Source: Bog-756 sp963806455
GTDB taxonomy: Bacteria; Actinomycetota; Acidimicrobiia; Acidimicrobiales; RAAP-2
Length of the DNA: 64,000 nt
NCBI GenBank assembly: GCA_963806455.1
Contig: CAWDXZ010000005.1
Span: forward strand, 186,001 to 250,000
Direction of reading: 5' to 3'
Shown: piece by piece, positions 25,939 to 34,881 of the stretch
Numbering within the stretch: the first letter of the stretch is position 1
How the letters are laid out: the number at the start of each line of letters is the position of its first letter
Made by a program: the position numbers and the translations under genes
The notes under the pieces: generated by a model
The model's database searches: none
The model's input: only the letters and a program-made list of their open reading frames with translations
Told to the model about the DNA's origin: nothing

Positions 25939-27197
25939 GCCACCACTCCTCTCGATCGCAGCTCGGCGATCCGCTCCGTCTCGACACCGGCATCCATCAA
26001 CAACCGCTCGGTGTCGGTGCGGAGCGGGTCCGTCACGACGACCGGCTCGTCGAGCTCCTCCATGCCGGCGAACACCGCGCCAACCTGTCGGAAGGCGGAG
26101 GGGCGGGGATCATCGGCCGAGGGTCGGTCGGCGACGGCGTCCACGAAAGCGTGTCGGGCGGCGTACTGCTCGTCGACGGCCAGCTCGGCGACGGTGAGCA
26201 CCGGGGTCACGCAGGTGTCGGCGCCGGACAGCTCGGCCACCCAGGCATCGCGCTCCTTCGTGGCGAACGCGGCCCGGAAGTCGGCCCGGATCTTGTCCTG
26301 GACCCCGTCGTCCAACTGGTGGGGGACCCATGTCTCGCACCCGATGAGCCGGCACAGGTTGGCGAAGAACCGCGGCTCGATGGCGGCGACGGCCAGCCAG
26401 CGGCCGTCCGCCGCTTGATAGGTGTCGTAGCAGGCGTACCGGCCGGTGATGATGGACCGCCCGGGGCCGACCGGTGCGCCGGTGGCCAGGTGCTCGTCGA
26501 CCGCCAACGAGGTGAGCCACAGCACGCCGTCGGCAATGGCGACGTCGAGGTGGGTGCCCGGACCGTCCTCTCCCCGGCCGATGAGCGCGGCCATGATGGC
26601 CATGGCCGCCTGCATCCCGCCGGCGGCGGCATCGGCGATGGTGGCCCCGGGCACCGGCGGTCCTCCGTCGGCTCGGGGCTCGGTGGTGGCCAGGTAGCCC
26701 CCTACGGCCAGGTAATTGAGATCGTGGCCGGCCCAGCCCGAGCGCGGCCCGCGCTGTCCGTACCCGGTGGTCGAGCACAAGATGATGCGGGGGTTGACCC
26801 CCCGGAGGGCGTCGAAGCCGATGCCCAGGCGGTCGGCCACCCCCGGCCGGAAGCTCTCGACCACCACGTCGGCCTTCCGGACCAGGGCCATGAACACGTC
26901 CCGACCGTCGGGGTCCTTCAGGTCGACCGCGGTGTGGAGGAGGTACCGCGAGCCGCTGTAGGCGTAGTACGGAGGCCGGATCGGCTCCGTGCCGCGGCCG
27001 GGGACGGCACCCACCTTGACCACGGTGGCCCCGTAGTCGGCCAGCAGGCGTGTGCACCGCGCCGCCGGGCCCACGCTGGCCAGGTCCAGCACGGCGATGC
27101 CGCGGAGCGGCCCCCGGGGGGGTTCGGGCGGCGAGTGGGTCGACGGCACCGCCGACCTCGACGGCGCGGCGCTATCGGCGGTTGGTGTCCGTTGCAC
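25935..27197 (-). CDS. CaiB/BaiF-family CoA transferase
   Basis: 420 residues from GTG 27197. The family III CoA-transferase signatures are LRGIAVLDLASVGPAARCTRLLADYGATVVKV near residue 30, RYLLHTAVDLKDPDGR, and the catalytic Asp in AGHDLNYLAVGG. It is either a CoA transferase that activates an organic acid or an alpha-methylacyl-CoA racemase; the methyl-branch racemase role would fit steroid side-chain or branched-lipid breakdown. It starts 17 bp after the acyl-CoA dehydrogenase gene. Confidence 0.85.
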   Translation of the reverse strand: MQRTPTADSAAPSRSAVPSTHSPPEPPRGPLRGIAVLDLASVGPAARCTRLLADYGATVVKVGAVPGRGTEPIRPPYYAYSGSRYLLHTAVDLKDPDGRDVFMALVRKADVVVESFRPGVADRLGIGFDALRGVNPRIILCSTTGYGQRGPRSGWAGHDLNYLAVGGYLATTEPRADGGPPVPGATIADAAAGGMQAAMAIMAALIGRGEDGPGTHLDVAIADGVLWLTSLAVDEHLATGAPVGPGRSIITGRYACYDTYQAADGRWLAVAAIEPRFFANLCRLIGCETWVPHQLDDGVQDKIRADFRAAFATKERDAWVAELSGADTCVTPVLTVAELAVDEQYAARHAFVDAVADRPSADDPRPSAFRQVGAVFAGMEELDEPVVVTDPLRTDTERLLMDAGVETERIAELRSRGVVA

Positions 27198-27214
27198 AGC
27201 GGGCCTGCCGGGGA

Positions 27215-28396
27215 TCAGAAGTTCTTCGGAAGGCCGAGCTTGCGGCGGGCGATGATGTTCTTCTGTATCTCCGACGAGCCTCCCCCGATGGTGTCGATCA
27301 CCGTGTAGCGGTAGGTCGACTCGGCGCGGCCCCGCATGGGGGCGTCCTCGTCCCGCACCCGCAGCTGGCCCCCCGGACCGGCGATGTCCATCGTCGCGTC
27401 GGCCAGGCGCTTCGAGTACTCGGTGGTGAAGAGCTTGTACTCCGAGGCCTCGGCGGTGGGTGGGGCGCCACCTTGTGATGAGGCGAACACGAACTTGAGG
27501 CCGAGCACCCGGGCCACCTCGGCCTCGGTGTGCAACGTGGCGACCTCGGCCCGGACCACGGCGTCGTCCTTCAGCGGCTCGCCGTCACGGGTGGCGGTGG
27601 CCACGAACTGGGTCAGCAGGTCGAGGCGCTGGGCGATCGGAGAGTAGGTGAACAGGGTGAACCGCTCGAGGTCGAGCGCTTCGGAGATGTACTGGAACCC
27701 CTTGTTGAGCTCCCCCACCACATAGTCGTCGGACACCCATACGTCGTCGAGGTACACCTCGTTGGTCCGCTCGTCACCCATCGTCCAGATCGGCTTCACG
27801 GTGATGCCCGGATGGTCCATCGGGACGAGGAAGAGGGTGATCCCGTTGTGCTTGGGTGCGTCGGGGTCCGTTCGGGCACCCACCCAGTACCAGTCGGCGA
27901 AGTGGGCCGAGGTCGTCCAGGTCTTCTGGCCGTTGAGCCGCCACCCGTCCCCGTCCCGGGTCGCCTTCAGCTGCATCGATGCTGCGTCCGAACCGGCGTT
28001 GGGCTCGGAGTAGCCCACGGCGAACTCGACCTCGTTCCGAAGGATCTTCGGGAGGAACCCCGCCTTCAGGCGGTCGCTGCCGTGGCTGATGATGGTCTTG
28101 CCGATGATGCCCACGCCCTTCCCGATCTGCGGGCCGCCCCGGGCGGCCAGGGCCTCGTTGAGCAGGTACTCGTAGATGCCCTCGCCGTCCGAGCCCCCGT
28201 ACTCCTCGGGCCAGGTGATCCCGAGCCAACCCTGTTCGCCGACCTTGGCCATGAACTTGCGGCGCAGCGGGGTGTCGACGATCTGGGCCATGTTCTCGCG
28301 CGTGACGTCGAAGACCTCCGGATCGTCGTTGGCGTCGAGGAACGCCTCGACCTGCTGGACGAATTCGAGCTGTTCAGGGGTGAACTCGAAATCCAT
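27215..28396 (-). CDS. Acyl-CoA dehydrogenase
   Basis: 393 residues from ATG 28396, which has GGAGG seven bases upstream; the ATG at 28411 lacks a site. Complete three-domain fold: MDFEFTPEQLEFVQQVEAFL, FAVGYSEPNAGSDAASMQLKATRDGDGW (FAD/substrate contact), GGGSSEIQKNIIARRKLGLP at the C-terminus. It is the first gene of the minus-strand catabolic operon (28.4 to 23.7 kb) and is divergent from the ketosynthase-thiolase genes. A heteromer with the second dehydrogenase is likely by analogy to FadE28/FadE29-type enzymes. Confidence 0.88.
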   Translation of the reverse strand: MDFEFTPEQLEFVQQVEAFLDANDDPEVFDVTRENMAQIVDTPLRRKFMAKVGEQGWLGITWPEEYGGSDGEGIYEYLLNEALAARGGPQIGKGVGIIGKTIISHGSDRLKAGFLPKILRNEVEFAVGYSEPNAGSDAASMQLKATRDGDGWRLNGQKTWTTSAHFADWYWVGARTDPDAPKHNGITLFLVPMDHPGITVKPIWTMGDERTNEVYLDDVWVSDDYVVGELNKGFQYISEALDLERFTLFTYSPIAQRLDLLTQFVATATRDGEPLKDDAVVRAEVATLHTEAEVARVLGLKFVFASSQGGAPPTAEASEYKLFTTEYSKRLADATMDIAGPGGQLRVRDEDAPMRGRAESTYRYTVIDTIGGGSSEIQKNIIARRKLGLPKNF

Positions 28397-28632
28397 GTGG
28401 GCCTCCATCATCGGGCTGCGGCCACCGCCGGTGGTTTCCTGACTGACCGTCAGATACTGTGGTCATCATAGGATGACCGGGCCGGACAGGCCAGCCGCGA
28501 CTCGCTTGACCAGCGGATGTGGTCGAGCCGCCCCGAAGACCGGCCCTCCCGGCCCGGACCGGCCGGATGGGCGGCTCCGGGTCGGGCTTGACGGTGGCGA
28601 GGCACGCCGAGACGAAGGGATCACCCCGCAGA

Positions 28633-30078
28633 ATGAGCCGAGGCATCGTGAGCATCGCCGGCTATGTCCCCTACTGGCGGTTGCCGCGCTCGGCCGTGGC
28701 CCAGGTGTTCGGTGGCGGCGGCGGCAAGGGCGCCCGGGCGGTGGCCTCCCACGACGAGGACACCACCACCATGGGCGTCGAGGCGGCCCGACTCGCGCTG
28801 CGCGCCACCCCGGGGGTGGCGCCCTCCCAACTGTGGTTCGCCACGGCCAGCCCCGCCTACCTGGACAAGACCAACGCCACCACCGTCCACGCCGCCCTGC
28901 GCCAGCCCTCGCCGGTGGCGGCGTTCGACTTCGGCGGCGCCCTCCGCTCCGGGGTGGGAGCGCTGCGGACGAGCCTCGAGGCCGCCGGCACCGGCACCAC
29001 GCTGGTCGTGCTGGCCGACCGGCGGGACGGGCTGCCCACGTCACCCGACGAATCGGCCGCCGGAGACGGTGCCGCCGCCGCCGTGGTGGGCGACGACAGC
29101 CCGGGTTCCCCGGTCATCGCCGAGTTCCTCGGCGCTGCGTCGGTGAGCGACGAGTTCCTCGACCGATGGCGGGAGCCGGGCGAGCGGCGGTCGAGGGTGT
29201 GGGAGGAGCGCTTCGGCGAGACGCGCTACGTGCCCCTGGGCACCGAGGCGTGGGAGTCGGCGCTGAAGGGGGCCGAGCTCACCGCCGGCCAGGTCGACCG
29301 GGTGACGGTCACCGGCATGCACGCCCGGGCGGTCAAGTCGCTGGCCCGGAGGCTCGGCACCGACGGCACGACGGCGGCCGACGACCTCACCGCCTCGGTG
29401 GGGCAGACCGGGGCCGCCCATCCGGGCCTGGTGCTCGCCTCCCTGCTGGAGCAGTCGTCGCCGGGCGACGTGGTCGCCGTGCTGTCCCTGGCCGACGGGG
29501 CCGATGTGCTCCTGTTCCGCACCACGGATGCCATCTCGTCCTGGTCCCCGGCGCGGCCGGTGGCCGACCAGATTGCCGGCGCCGTCGACCTGCCCTACGG
29601 AACGTTCCTCACCTGGCGAGGCATGGTGACACCCGAGCCACCGCGCCGACCCGAGCCGGCCCGGGTGTCCTCCACCGCGGCATGGCGGAACGAGGCGTGG
29701 AAATTCGGCTTCGTCGGATCGCAGGACCGCAGCTCGCAGGTGGTCCACCTGCCGCCTTCGCGGGTGTCCATGCGGGGCGGGGCGGTGGACGACATGGACC
29801 CCGTCGCCCGGGCGGACACCGAGGCCACCATCGCCACCTACACCATTGACCATCTGGCCTACTCCCCGAGCCCACCCATCGTCTTCGCCGTGGTCGACTT
29901 CGACGGCGGCGGGCGCTTCCCGGTGGAGCTGACCGACGTCGATCCGGACACCGTCGCCATCGGTGACAGGGTGGCCATGACCTTCCGCAAGCTGTTCACC
30001 GCCGATGGCATCCACGACTACTTCTGGAAGGCGAAGCCGGTGAGAACCGGTCGGGCCGAAGCGCCGGCTGCGGGCTGA
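28633..30078 (+). CDS. Ketosynthase-like (KAS III/HMG-CoA-synthase fold) protein fused to a DUF35 OB-fold
   Basis: 481 residues from ATG 28633. The N-terminal 330 residues have the thiolase fold of KAS III/HMGS (SIAGYVPYWRLPRSAVAQVF, DLTASVGQTGAAHPGLVLASLLE), but the region where the active-site Cys should sit reads AFDFGGALRSG without Cys. Residues about 345-475 are a DUF35 zinc-ribbon/OB-fold acyl-CoA-binding domain (YGTFLTWRGMV...IVFAVVDFDGGGRFPVELTD). DUF35 proteins normally partner thiolases or hydratases; here the domain is fused and a thiolase gene follows 37 bp downstream, so this chain may bind acyl-CoA for that thiolase. Confidence 0.8.
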   Translation: MSRGIVSIAGYVPYWRLPRSAVAQVFGGGGGKGARAVASHDEDTTTMGVEAARLALRATPGVAPSQLWFATASPAYLDKTNATTVHAALRQPSPVAAFDFGGALRSGVGALRTSLEAAGTGTTLVVLADRRDGLPTSPDESAAGDGAAAAVVGDDSPGSPVIAEFLGAASVSDEFLDRWREPGERRSRVWEERFGETRYVPLGTEAWESALKGAELTAGQVDRVTVTGMHARAVKSLARRLGTDGTTAADDLTASVGQTGAAHPGLVLASLLEQSSPGDVVAVLSLADGADVLLFRTTDAISSWSPARPVADQIAGAVDLPYGTFLTWRGMVTPEPPRRPEPARVSSTAAWRNEAWKFGFVGSQDRSSQVVHLPPSRVSMRGGAVDDMDPVARADTEATIATYTIDHLAYSPSPPIVFAVVDFDGGGRFPVELTDVDPDTVAIGDRVAMTFRKLFTADGIHDYFWKAKPVRTGRAEAPAAG

Positions 30079-30114
30079 CAGCGCAGGGAAAGAGCGCAGG
30101 GAACAGGAGACACG

Positions 30115-31305
30115 ATGGCATCGCACGGCATCAAGGATCGGGTGGCGATCGTCGGCATGGGCTGCACCCGCTTCGCCGAGCACTGGGACAAGAGCCTCGA
30201 CGACCTGATCGTCGAGGCGTCAGGCGACACCTTCGCCTCGGCCGGCCTGACCAAGGACGAGGTGGACGCCTACTGGATCGGCACCGCCCAGTCCGGCATG
30301 AGCGGCATCACCCTGTCCCGGCCCCTGCAGCTCGAGGGCAAGCCGGTCACCCGGGTGGAGAATTACTGCACCACCGGGTCGGAAGCCCTCCGGGCCGCCG
30401 CCTACGCCGTGGCCTCGGGTGCCTACGACATCGGCATGGCGGTCGGGGCCGAGAAGGTCAAGGACTCCGGGTACCAGGGGCTCAACGCCTTCCCGATCCC
30501 CGGGGACGGCACGGCCCGGACCCTGACCGCGGCCGCCATGTTCTCCATGGTGGCCCCGGCCTACGGCAGGAAGTACGGCGTCACCGATGACGAGCTGACC
30601 GAGGTGCTGGCCCGGATCTCGTGGAAGAACCACCGGAACGGGGCCCGCAATCCCCGGGCCCAGTTCCGCAAGGAGGTCTCGACCGAGACGATCTGCGCCT
30701 CACCGCGGGTGGCGGGGCGACTGGGCGTCTTCGACTGTGCGGGCGTCGCCGACGGGGCGGCCGCCGCCATCGTGGTGCGGGCCGAGGACGCCCACCGCTA
30801 CACCGACCGGCCTCTCTACATCAAGGCTCTCGCCTTCGCCGCCGGCAGCGGATCGGGGCTCATCGACCCCGACTACGACTACACATGGTTCCCCGAGTGC
30901 GTCCGGGCGGCCGAGGACGCCTACCGCCAGGCCGGCCTCACCGACCCGCGGCACCAGCTGGCCCTGGCCGAGGTGCACGACTGCTTCACCCCGACCGAGC
31001 TGGTGCTGATGGAGGACCTCGGGTTCGCCGACCGGGGCACGGCCTGGAAGGAGGTGCTGGCCGGGACCTTCGACCTCGAGGGCCAACTGCCGGTCAACCC
31101 CGATGGCGGCCTCAAGAGCTTCGGCCACCCGGTCGGGGCCTCGGGGCTCCGGATGCTGTTCGAAACCTGGCTGCAGCTGCGGGGTGAGGCCACACCCGAG
31201 CGCCAGATCGCCACCGACCGCACCCTGGCCCTCACCCACAACCTGGGCGGGTACCCGGGCGAAATGGTGTCGTTCGTCTCAGTGGTGGGGACAGAGCTCG
31301 GCTGA
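30115..31305 (+). CDS. Thiolase / SCP2-type lipid-transfer-like enzyme
   Basis: 396 residues. Thiolase landmarks: nucleophile Cys in VENYCTTGSEALRAA (about residue 84), EVHDCFTPTE (about 290) and SFGHPVGASG (about 340). The SCP2-thiolase/Ltp subgroup includes aldolases and thiolases for steroid side chains that act with a DUF35 partner. The pairing with the DUF35 fusion upstream supports that class. The 3' end overlaps the convergent gene at 31279 by 27 bp. Confidence 0.88.
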   Translation: MASHGIKDRVAIVGMGCTRFAEHWDKSLDDLIVEASGDTFASAGLTKDEVDAYWIGTAQSGMSGITLSRPLQLEGKPVTRVENYCTTGSEALRAAAYAVASGAYDIGMAVGAEKVKDSGYQGLNAFPIPGDGTARTLTAAAMFSMVAPAYGRKYGVTDDELTEVLARISWKNHRNGARNPRAQFRKEVSTETICASPRVAGRLGVFDCAGVADGAAAAIVVRAEDAHRYTDRPLYIKALAFAAGSGSGLIDPDYDYTWFPECVRAAEDAYRQAGLTDPRHQLALAEVHDCFTPTELVLMEDLGFADRGTAWKEVLAGTFDLEGQLPVNPDGGLKSFGHPVGASGLRMLFETWLQLRGEATPERQIATDRTLALTHNLGGYPGEMVSFVSVVGTELG

Positions 31306-32010
31306 GCCCGGCGACTCGGCCTGACGTTCGTCGAGCAGCGCCCACCAGGCGTCGGCGGCACGCCGGGCCGCCCCGTAGGCCTGGGAGGGATGGGCCCCGC
31401 AGAGGCTGAGGGCGTCGACGGCCCACTCCCCGTGGACGGCGTCCATCGTGGCGTGGACGTCCCAGAAGGCCGTCCCGGCCCGATCCAGGCCGTAGCGGCG
31501 GCGCAGCCCGTCGGCCTTGGAGGCGGCGATGGCCGACGCCTGGGTCTCGTAGGCGGCCAGTCCGGCCAGGGCGGCCTCGGGCCCCGCAGCCGCCAGCTCG
31601 TGGTAGGTGCCGGCCAGGGCCCTGGCGGCCGGACCGGCCGGCCGGGTCGGGTCGGCGCCCAGGCTGGCTGCGAAACGGTCGAACAGGGCCAGGTGCGGCT
31701 CGGGCGCGCCGAGCTCGTCGGCGAGATTCTGTTCGACCGGCGCCGCCGCCTCGAGCTCCCCCTCGGCCACCAGTCGGCCGATGACAGCGTCCAGGACGAC
31801 GGGTAGCGCGGCCTCGAACGCCCGGTACTGGACGGCGTACTCCGCCAGCTCGTGTCGCGTCAGCTGACCCGCCTCCCACCGCCGGTAGAACGGATGGACC
31901 AGGAGCCTGCGTCCCTCGATGGCCCCGTCCACCGCGGCGGCCAGGGCCGGTCGGCCGGCCCGGTCCAACTCGGGCGAAGCGAGGTCAGTGAGCTCGGTGT
32001 CTCTGGTCAT
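31279..32010 (-). CDS. Heme-oxygenase-fold protein (TenA/PqqC/CADD-like)
   Basis: 243 residues from ATG 32010; the upstream open frame is not supported. All-helical fold with LVHPFYRRWEAGQLTRHELAEYAVQYRAFEAALP, NLADELG, and FWDVHATMDAVHGEWA, the spacing of metal-binding Glu/His of CADD and related iron-dependent oxidases. CADD-type proteins make p-aminobenzoate in Chlamydia; PqqC and TenA are relatives with other roles. Function here is not determined. Confidence 0.75.
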   Translation of the reverse strand: MTRDTELTDLASPELDRAGRPALAAAVDGAIEGRRLLVHPFYRRWEAGQLTRHELAEYAVQYRAFEAALPVVLDAVIGRLVAEGELEAAAPVEQNLADELGAPEPHLALFDRFAASLGADPTRPAGPAARALAGTYHELAAAGPEAALAGLAAYETQASAIAASKADGLRRRYGLDRAGTAFWDVHATMDAVHGEWAVDALSLCGAHPSQAYGAARRAADAWWALLDERQAESPGSAELCPHH

Positions 32011-32041
32011 GCGGCATCCTAACCGGCCGGGGCGTCCGGGC

Positions 32042-32725
32042 TCAGTGGGCGGCCAGCATCTGGTTGGAGGGGTGGGCGAAACGCGCCTCCCAGGCGCGTC
32101 CCTGGCCAGTGGGCGGGCCGGCCATCCTCCGGCCCTGGTCCTGCAGGTACCGCAGCTTCCGCGTCCGTTCGTCGGCCACCCGGCGCAGACGGACCAGCAA
32201 CGCCATGTAGACGGCCAAGGCCACGGCGGACAGGGCGCACACCATCCAGGCGGCACCGGCGCCGGGGAGGAAGCCGACCACCAGGGTGGTCACGAAGACG
32301 GCGGCCAGGACGCCGAGCGTGTCGCGCCGGCGCCGCCGGACCAGGTGGCGGGTCGGAGGGCCGGTGCGCGGCGGGACGAGCGGTTGCGGCACGGGCGGGG
32401 GAGGTGGGTCGTCGCTGTCGCGACCGAGGAACGCCAGGGCCGGTCGGGGCAGTTGGTCCGCTCCGACCACGGTCAGAACGGGCGCAGCCGCCTGGCCGGG
32501 GCGGTCGGTGCGGGGGGCGGCCGTGCCTGCTCCCCCGACGGACTGCAACCGGTAGGCCGGGGCGACGATGGGGTCGGGCGCGGAGTGCTCGAGCACCCGC
32601 AGCTGATGGTGGAAGGTGGAGATCGAGCTGATCCCGTCGCCCAGTCGTGTCCGTCGTCTCATCATGTTCGGCGCCAGGATGGCGATCCACGCGACCGCAA
32701 CGATGATCACAAGGATCACGGGCAT
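32042..32725 (-). CDS. SepX/GlpR-like divisome membrane protein
   Basis: 227 residues from ATG 32725 (GAGGAG upstream). One N-terminal helix (MPVILVIIVAVAWIAILAPNM) is followed by RRRTRLGDGISSISTFHHQLRVLEHS, then a Pro-rich linker and two further transmembrane helices near residues 130-175, then a basic helical tail. This order matches the actinobacterial SepX/GlpR family, reported to link FtsZ to the membrane. Assignment rests on memory of the family pattern, so moderate confidence. Confidence 0.6.
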   Translation of the reverse strand: MPVILVIIVAVAWIAILAPNMMRRRTRLGDGISSISTFHHQLRVLEHSAPDPIVAPAYRLQSVGGAGTAAPRTDRPGQAAAPVLTVVGADQLPRPALAFLGRDSDDPPPPPVPQPLVPPRTGPPTRHLVRRRRRDTLGVLAAVFVTTLVVGFLPGAGAAWMVCALSAVALAVYMALLVRLRRVADERTRKLRYLQDQGRRMAGPPTGQGRAWEARFAHPSNQMLAAH

Positions 32726-32936
32726 CAACTCCTCGACCTGCCGACCTTGCGGAAAAACCCTAACCAGGGGTAATTCGGCAGTGGTGGATGGTCGGGGATG
32801 GCGTGCCGGCATCGGCCAGGCACAGCGACAAGCGCCCTCCCCGCGTGCGGACGTTCTACACCGAGCCCGGGCCCGGATGCCAGTCGGCAGGAACGGCCCA
32901 GGTGAGCACCGGTGGCCTTTCGGTAGGGTCGGCGGC

Positions 32937-33608
32937 GTGACCGCCTTCGCCACGTTGATGGCCGTGGCTGCGGTCGCCGCCATCATGGACTGGGTGGCCG
33001 TCGGGACGTCGAACAGGCGGCTCGAGTACGCGGCCAAGCCGGCGGTGCTGGCCGCCCTGGTGGTCGCGGCGGCGGCCATACCGGCCAGTGCGACCGACCT
33101 GGCCCACCGGCGCTGGTGGTTTGTGGCCGCGCTCATCTGCTGCCTGGCCGGCGACATCTTGTTGATGCTCCCCCGCGATCTCTTCGTCCCCGGCCTGGCC
33201 GCCTTCCTCGGCGGCCACGTGCTGTTCATCGCCGGGTTCCTCCAGCCACCCACACCGGTAGGTGGGCCATCATTCTCGTTCTCGCCCATCGGGGTCGCCG
33301 TGGCGGCCGTCCTCGTGGTTGCCGTCGAGTCGGTACCGGCCGGCCTGGTCATCGGGGCCCTGGTCCGGGGCGGGCGCCGCCGTCTGCTGGCGCCCGTGCT
33401 CCTCTATGTCGCGGCCATCGTCACCATGGTCGTGCTGGCCACCAACGTGGCGAGCCCGACCGCCGCCACCGGCGCCGTCCTGTTCCTCGTGTCCGACACC
33501 GTGCTGGCCCTCGACCGGTTCGTGGCGCCGGTCCCCCGGGGCACCCTCGCCGTGCACGTGACCTACCACCTCGGTCAGTGGCTGCTCGTCCTCTCGCTGG
33601 TGCGCTGA
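32937..33608 (+). CDS. YhhN-family lysoplasmalogenase-like membrane protein
   Basis: 223 residues from GTG 32937. Eight hydrophobic helices with the YhhN landmarks: YAAKPAVLAALVV, CLAGDILLMLP, LAAFLGGHVLFIAGF, GAVLFLVSDTVLALDRF and VHVTYHLGQWLLVLS. Family members hydrolyse the vinyl ether bond of lysoplasmalogens (TMEM86) or are of unknown role in bacteria. Divergent from the SepX-like gene. Confidence 0.82.
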   Translation: MTAFATLMAVAAVAAIMDWVAVGTSNRRLEYAAKPAVLAALVVAAAAIPASATDLAHRRWWFVAALICCLAGDILLMLPRDLFVPGLAAFLGGHVLFIAGFLQPPTPVGGPSFSFSPIGVAVAAVLVVAVESVPAGLVIGALVRGGRRRLLAPVLLYVAAIVTMVVLATNVASPTAATGAVLFLVSDTVLALDRFVAPVPRGTLAVHVTYHLGQWLLVLSLVR

Positions 33609-33707
33609 GCTTGGGAACGCCGGTCATCGCCGAAGACCGGGTCGAGCCTCCCTGGCGGCTCCGTGCGGCGACTCCTCCGCAACCGCCCCGGAGGGTACCG
33701 TCGGCGC

Positions 33708-33896
33708 ATGGCCGACCACTATGCCGAAGCCTTCAGCACCATGCCCGGCCAGTGCTTCCGGTTCGTCCACGCCGGAACCGGACACGCCCGGCACTGTCCG
33801 AATCCCGTTGCCCGTCATGGTGAGTTCATCGACTCCAAGGGGACACGGTGGGCCGTCGATGCCTGCCCCGAGCACGCCGGGGAACTGGTGCCATGA
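33708..33896 (+). CDS. Small Cys/His protein, unknown
   Basis: 62 residues (MADHYAEAFSTMPGQCFRFV...). Three Cys and several His (GHARHCPNP, DACPEHAGEL) suggest a small zinc-binding fold. A truncated relative sharing YAEAF, PG and C is present at 58917-58994, which shows the start is real. No function known. Confidence 0.6.
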   Translation: MADHYAEAFSTMPGQCFRFVHAGTGHARHCPNPVARHGEFIDSKGTRWAVDACPEHAGELVP

Positions 33897-34128
33897 TCGG
33901 GGCGATGCCGCCCAGCCTGCGCTCTGACCCCTCGTGCTGTCGGGTGGTGCCTTCGCCGATGTACCGCCCGACGAGAGGCCGAGCTGCTCAAGCAGACGGT
34001 GCGCCACACCCTCGGACAAGACGGACGACCCTCGGTCACGACGGATGCTGGAGCCCAGCCTGGTCGCGACCCGGCCAGCGCGCTCGACTCGTGACCCGGC
34101 CCGCGGGACCGTCCTCGACCGAGCCCCG

Positions 34129-34842
34129 ATGACCCCGTCCACGAAGCCCGGCCGACCCCATGGCACCAACGCCCAGACCCCGTCACCCACGGGGGCCGGG
34201 CGCCGCCGGGTCGCCATCCTGGTGGGGGTGGTGGCGGTGGCGATCGCCGGCGTGGTCGTGGGGGTGCTGACGACGTCCTCGTCACCGACGAGCACCGGGG
34301 CCGGGCACCCCTCCCAGCCCAGCGGTCCCGAGAGGATTCCCCTGGAGGCCGGCACGCCCCTGGCGCCCCCGGGCCCGGCCGTGGGGCAAACGGTGGACGG
34401 CATCCAGTGCAACTCGGGCGAGCAGGTGGCCTACCACGTCCACACCCACCTGAGCATCTACGTGGACGGCCGGCTGCGCCCGGTCCCGGCCGGCATCGGG
34501 ATCGTCACCCCCATCGCCCAGCCCACCGCCGACGGCCCATTCGACTCGGCGACCCGGTGCTACTACTGGCTGCACGTGCACGCCCAGGACGGGGTGATCC
34601 ACATCGAGTCCCCCATCCGGCAGGGCTACACCCTGGGCCAGTTCTTCGACCTGTGGGGACAGCCGTTGAGCCCCGACCAGGTGGGCCCGGCCACCGGGCC
34701 GGTCACCGTATTCGTCGACGGGCGCCCCTCCCCGGGCAACCCCCGGGACATCCCGCTGGGCTCCCACGTGGACATCCAGATCGACGTCGGGTCCCCGACC
34801 GTGCCGCCCGCACCGGTCGATTGGACCGGGACCTCGCTCTGA
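34129..34842 (+). CDS. Membrane-anchored protein with His motifs, unknown
   Basis: 237 residues from ATG 34129. One transmembrane helix (RVAILVGVVAVAIAGVVVGVL, about residues 25-45) is followed by a Pro/Ser linker and an extracellular domain with YHVHTHLSIYVDG, YYWLHVHAQDGVIHIES and GQFFDLWGQPL. The clustered HxHxH and HxH motifs look like a metal site. The family is common in actinobacteria and uncharacterised to my knowledge. Confidence 0.65.
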   Translation: MTPSTKPGRPHGTNAQTPSPTGAGRRRVAILVGVVAVAIAGVVVGVLTTSSSPTSTGAGHPSQPSGPERIPLEAGTPLAPPGPAVGQTVDGIQCNSGEQVAYHVHTHLSIYVDGRLRPVPAGIGIVTPIAQPTADGPFDSATRCYYWLHVHAQDGVIHIESPIRQGYTLGQFFDLWGQPLSPDQVGPATGPVTVFVDGRPSPGNPRDIPLGSHVDIQIDVGSPTVPPAPVDWTGTSL

Positions 34843-34881
34843 CCGGGGCTTCGACCCGGGTGGCTGTGCCGGGCCCGGCAC

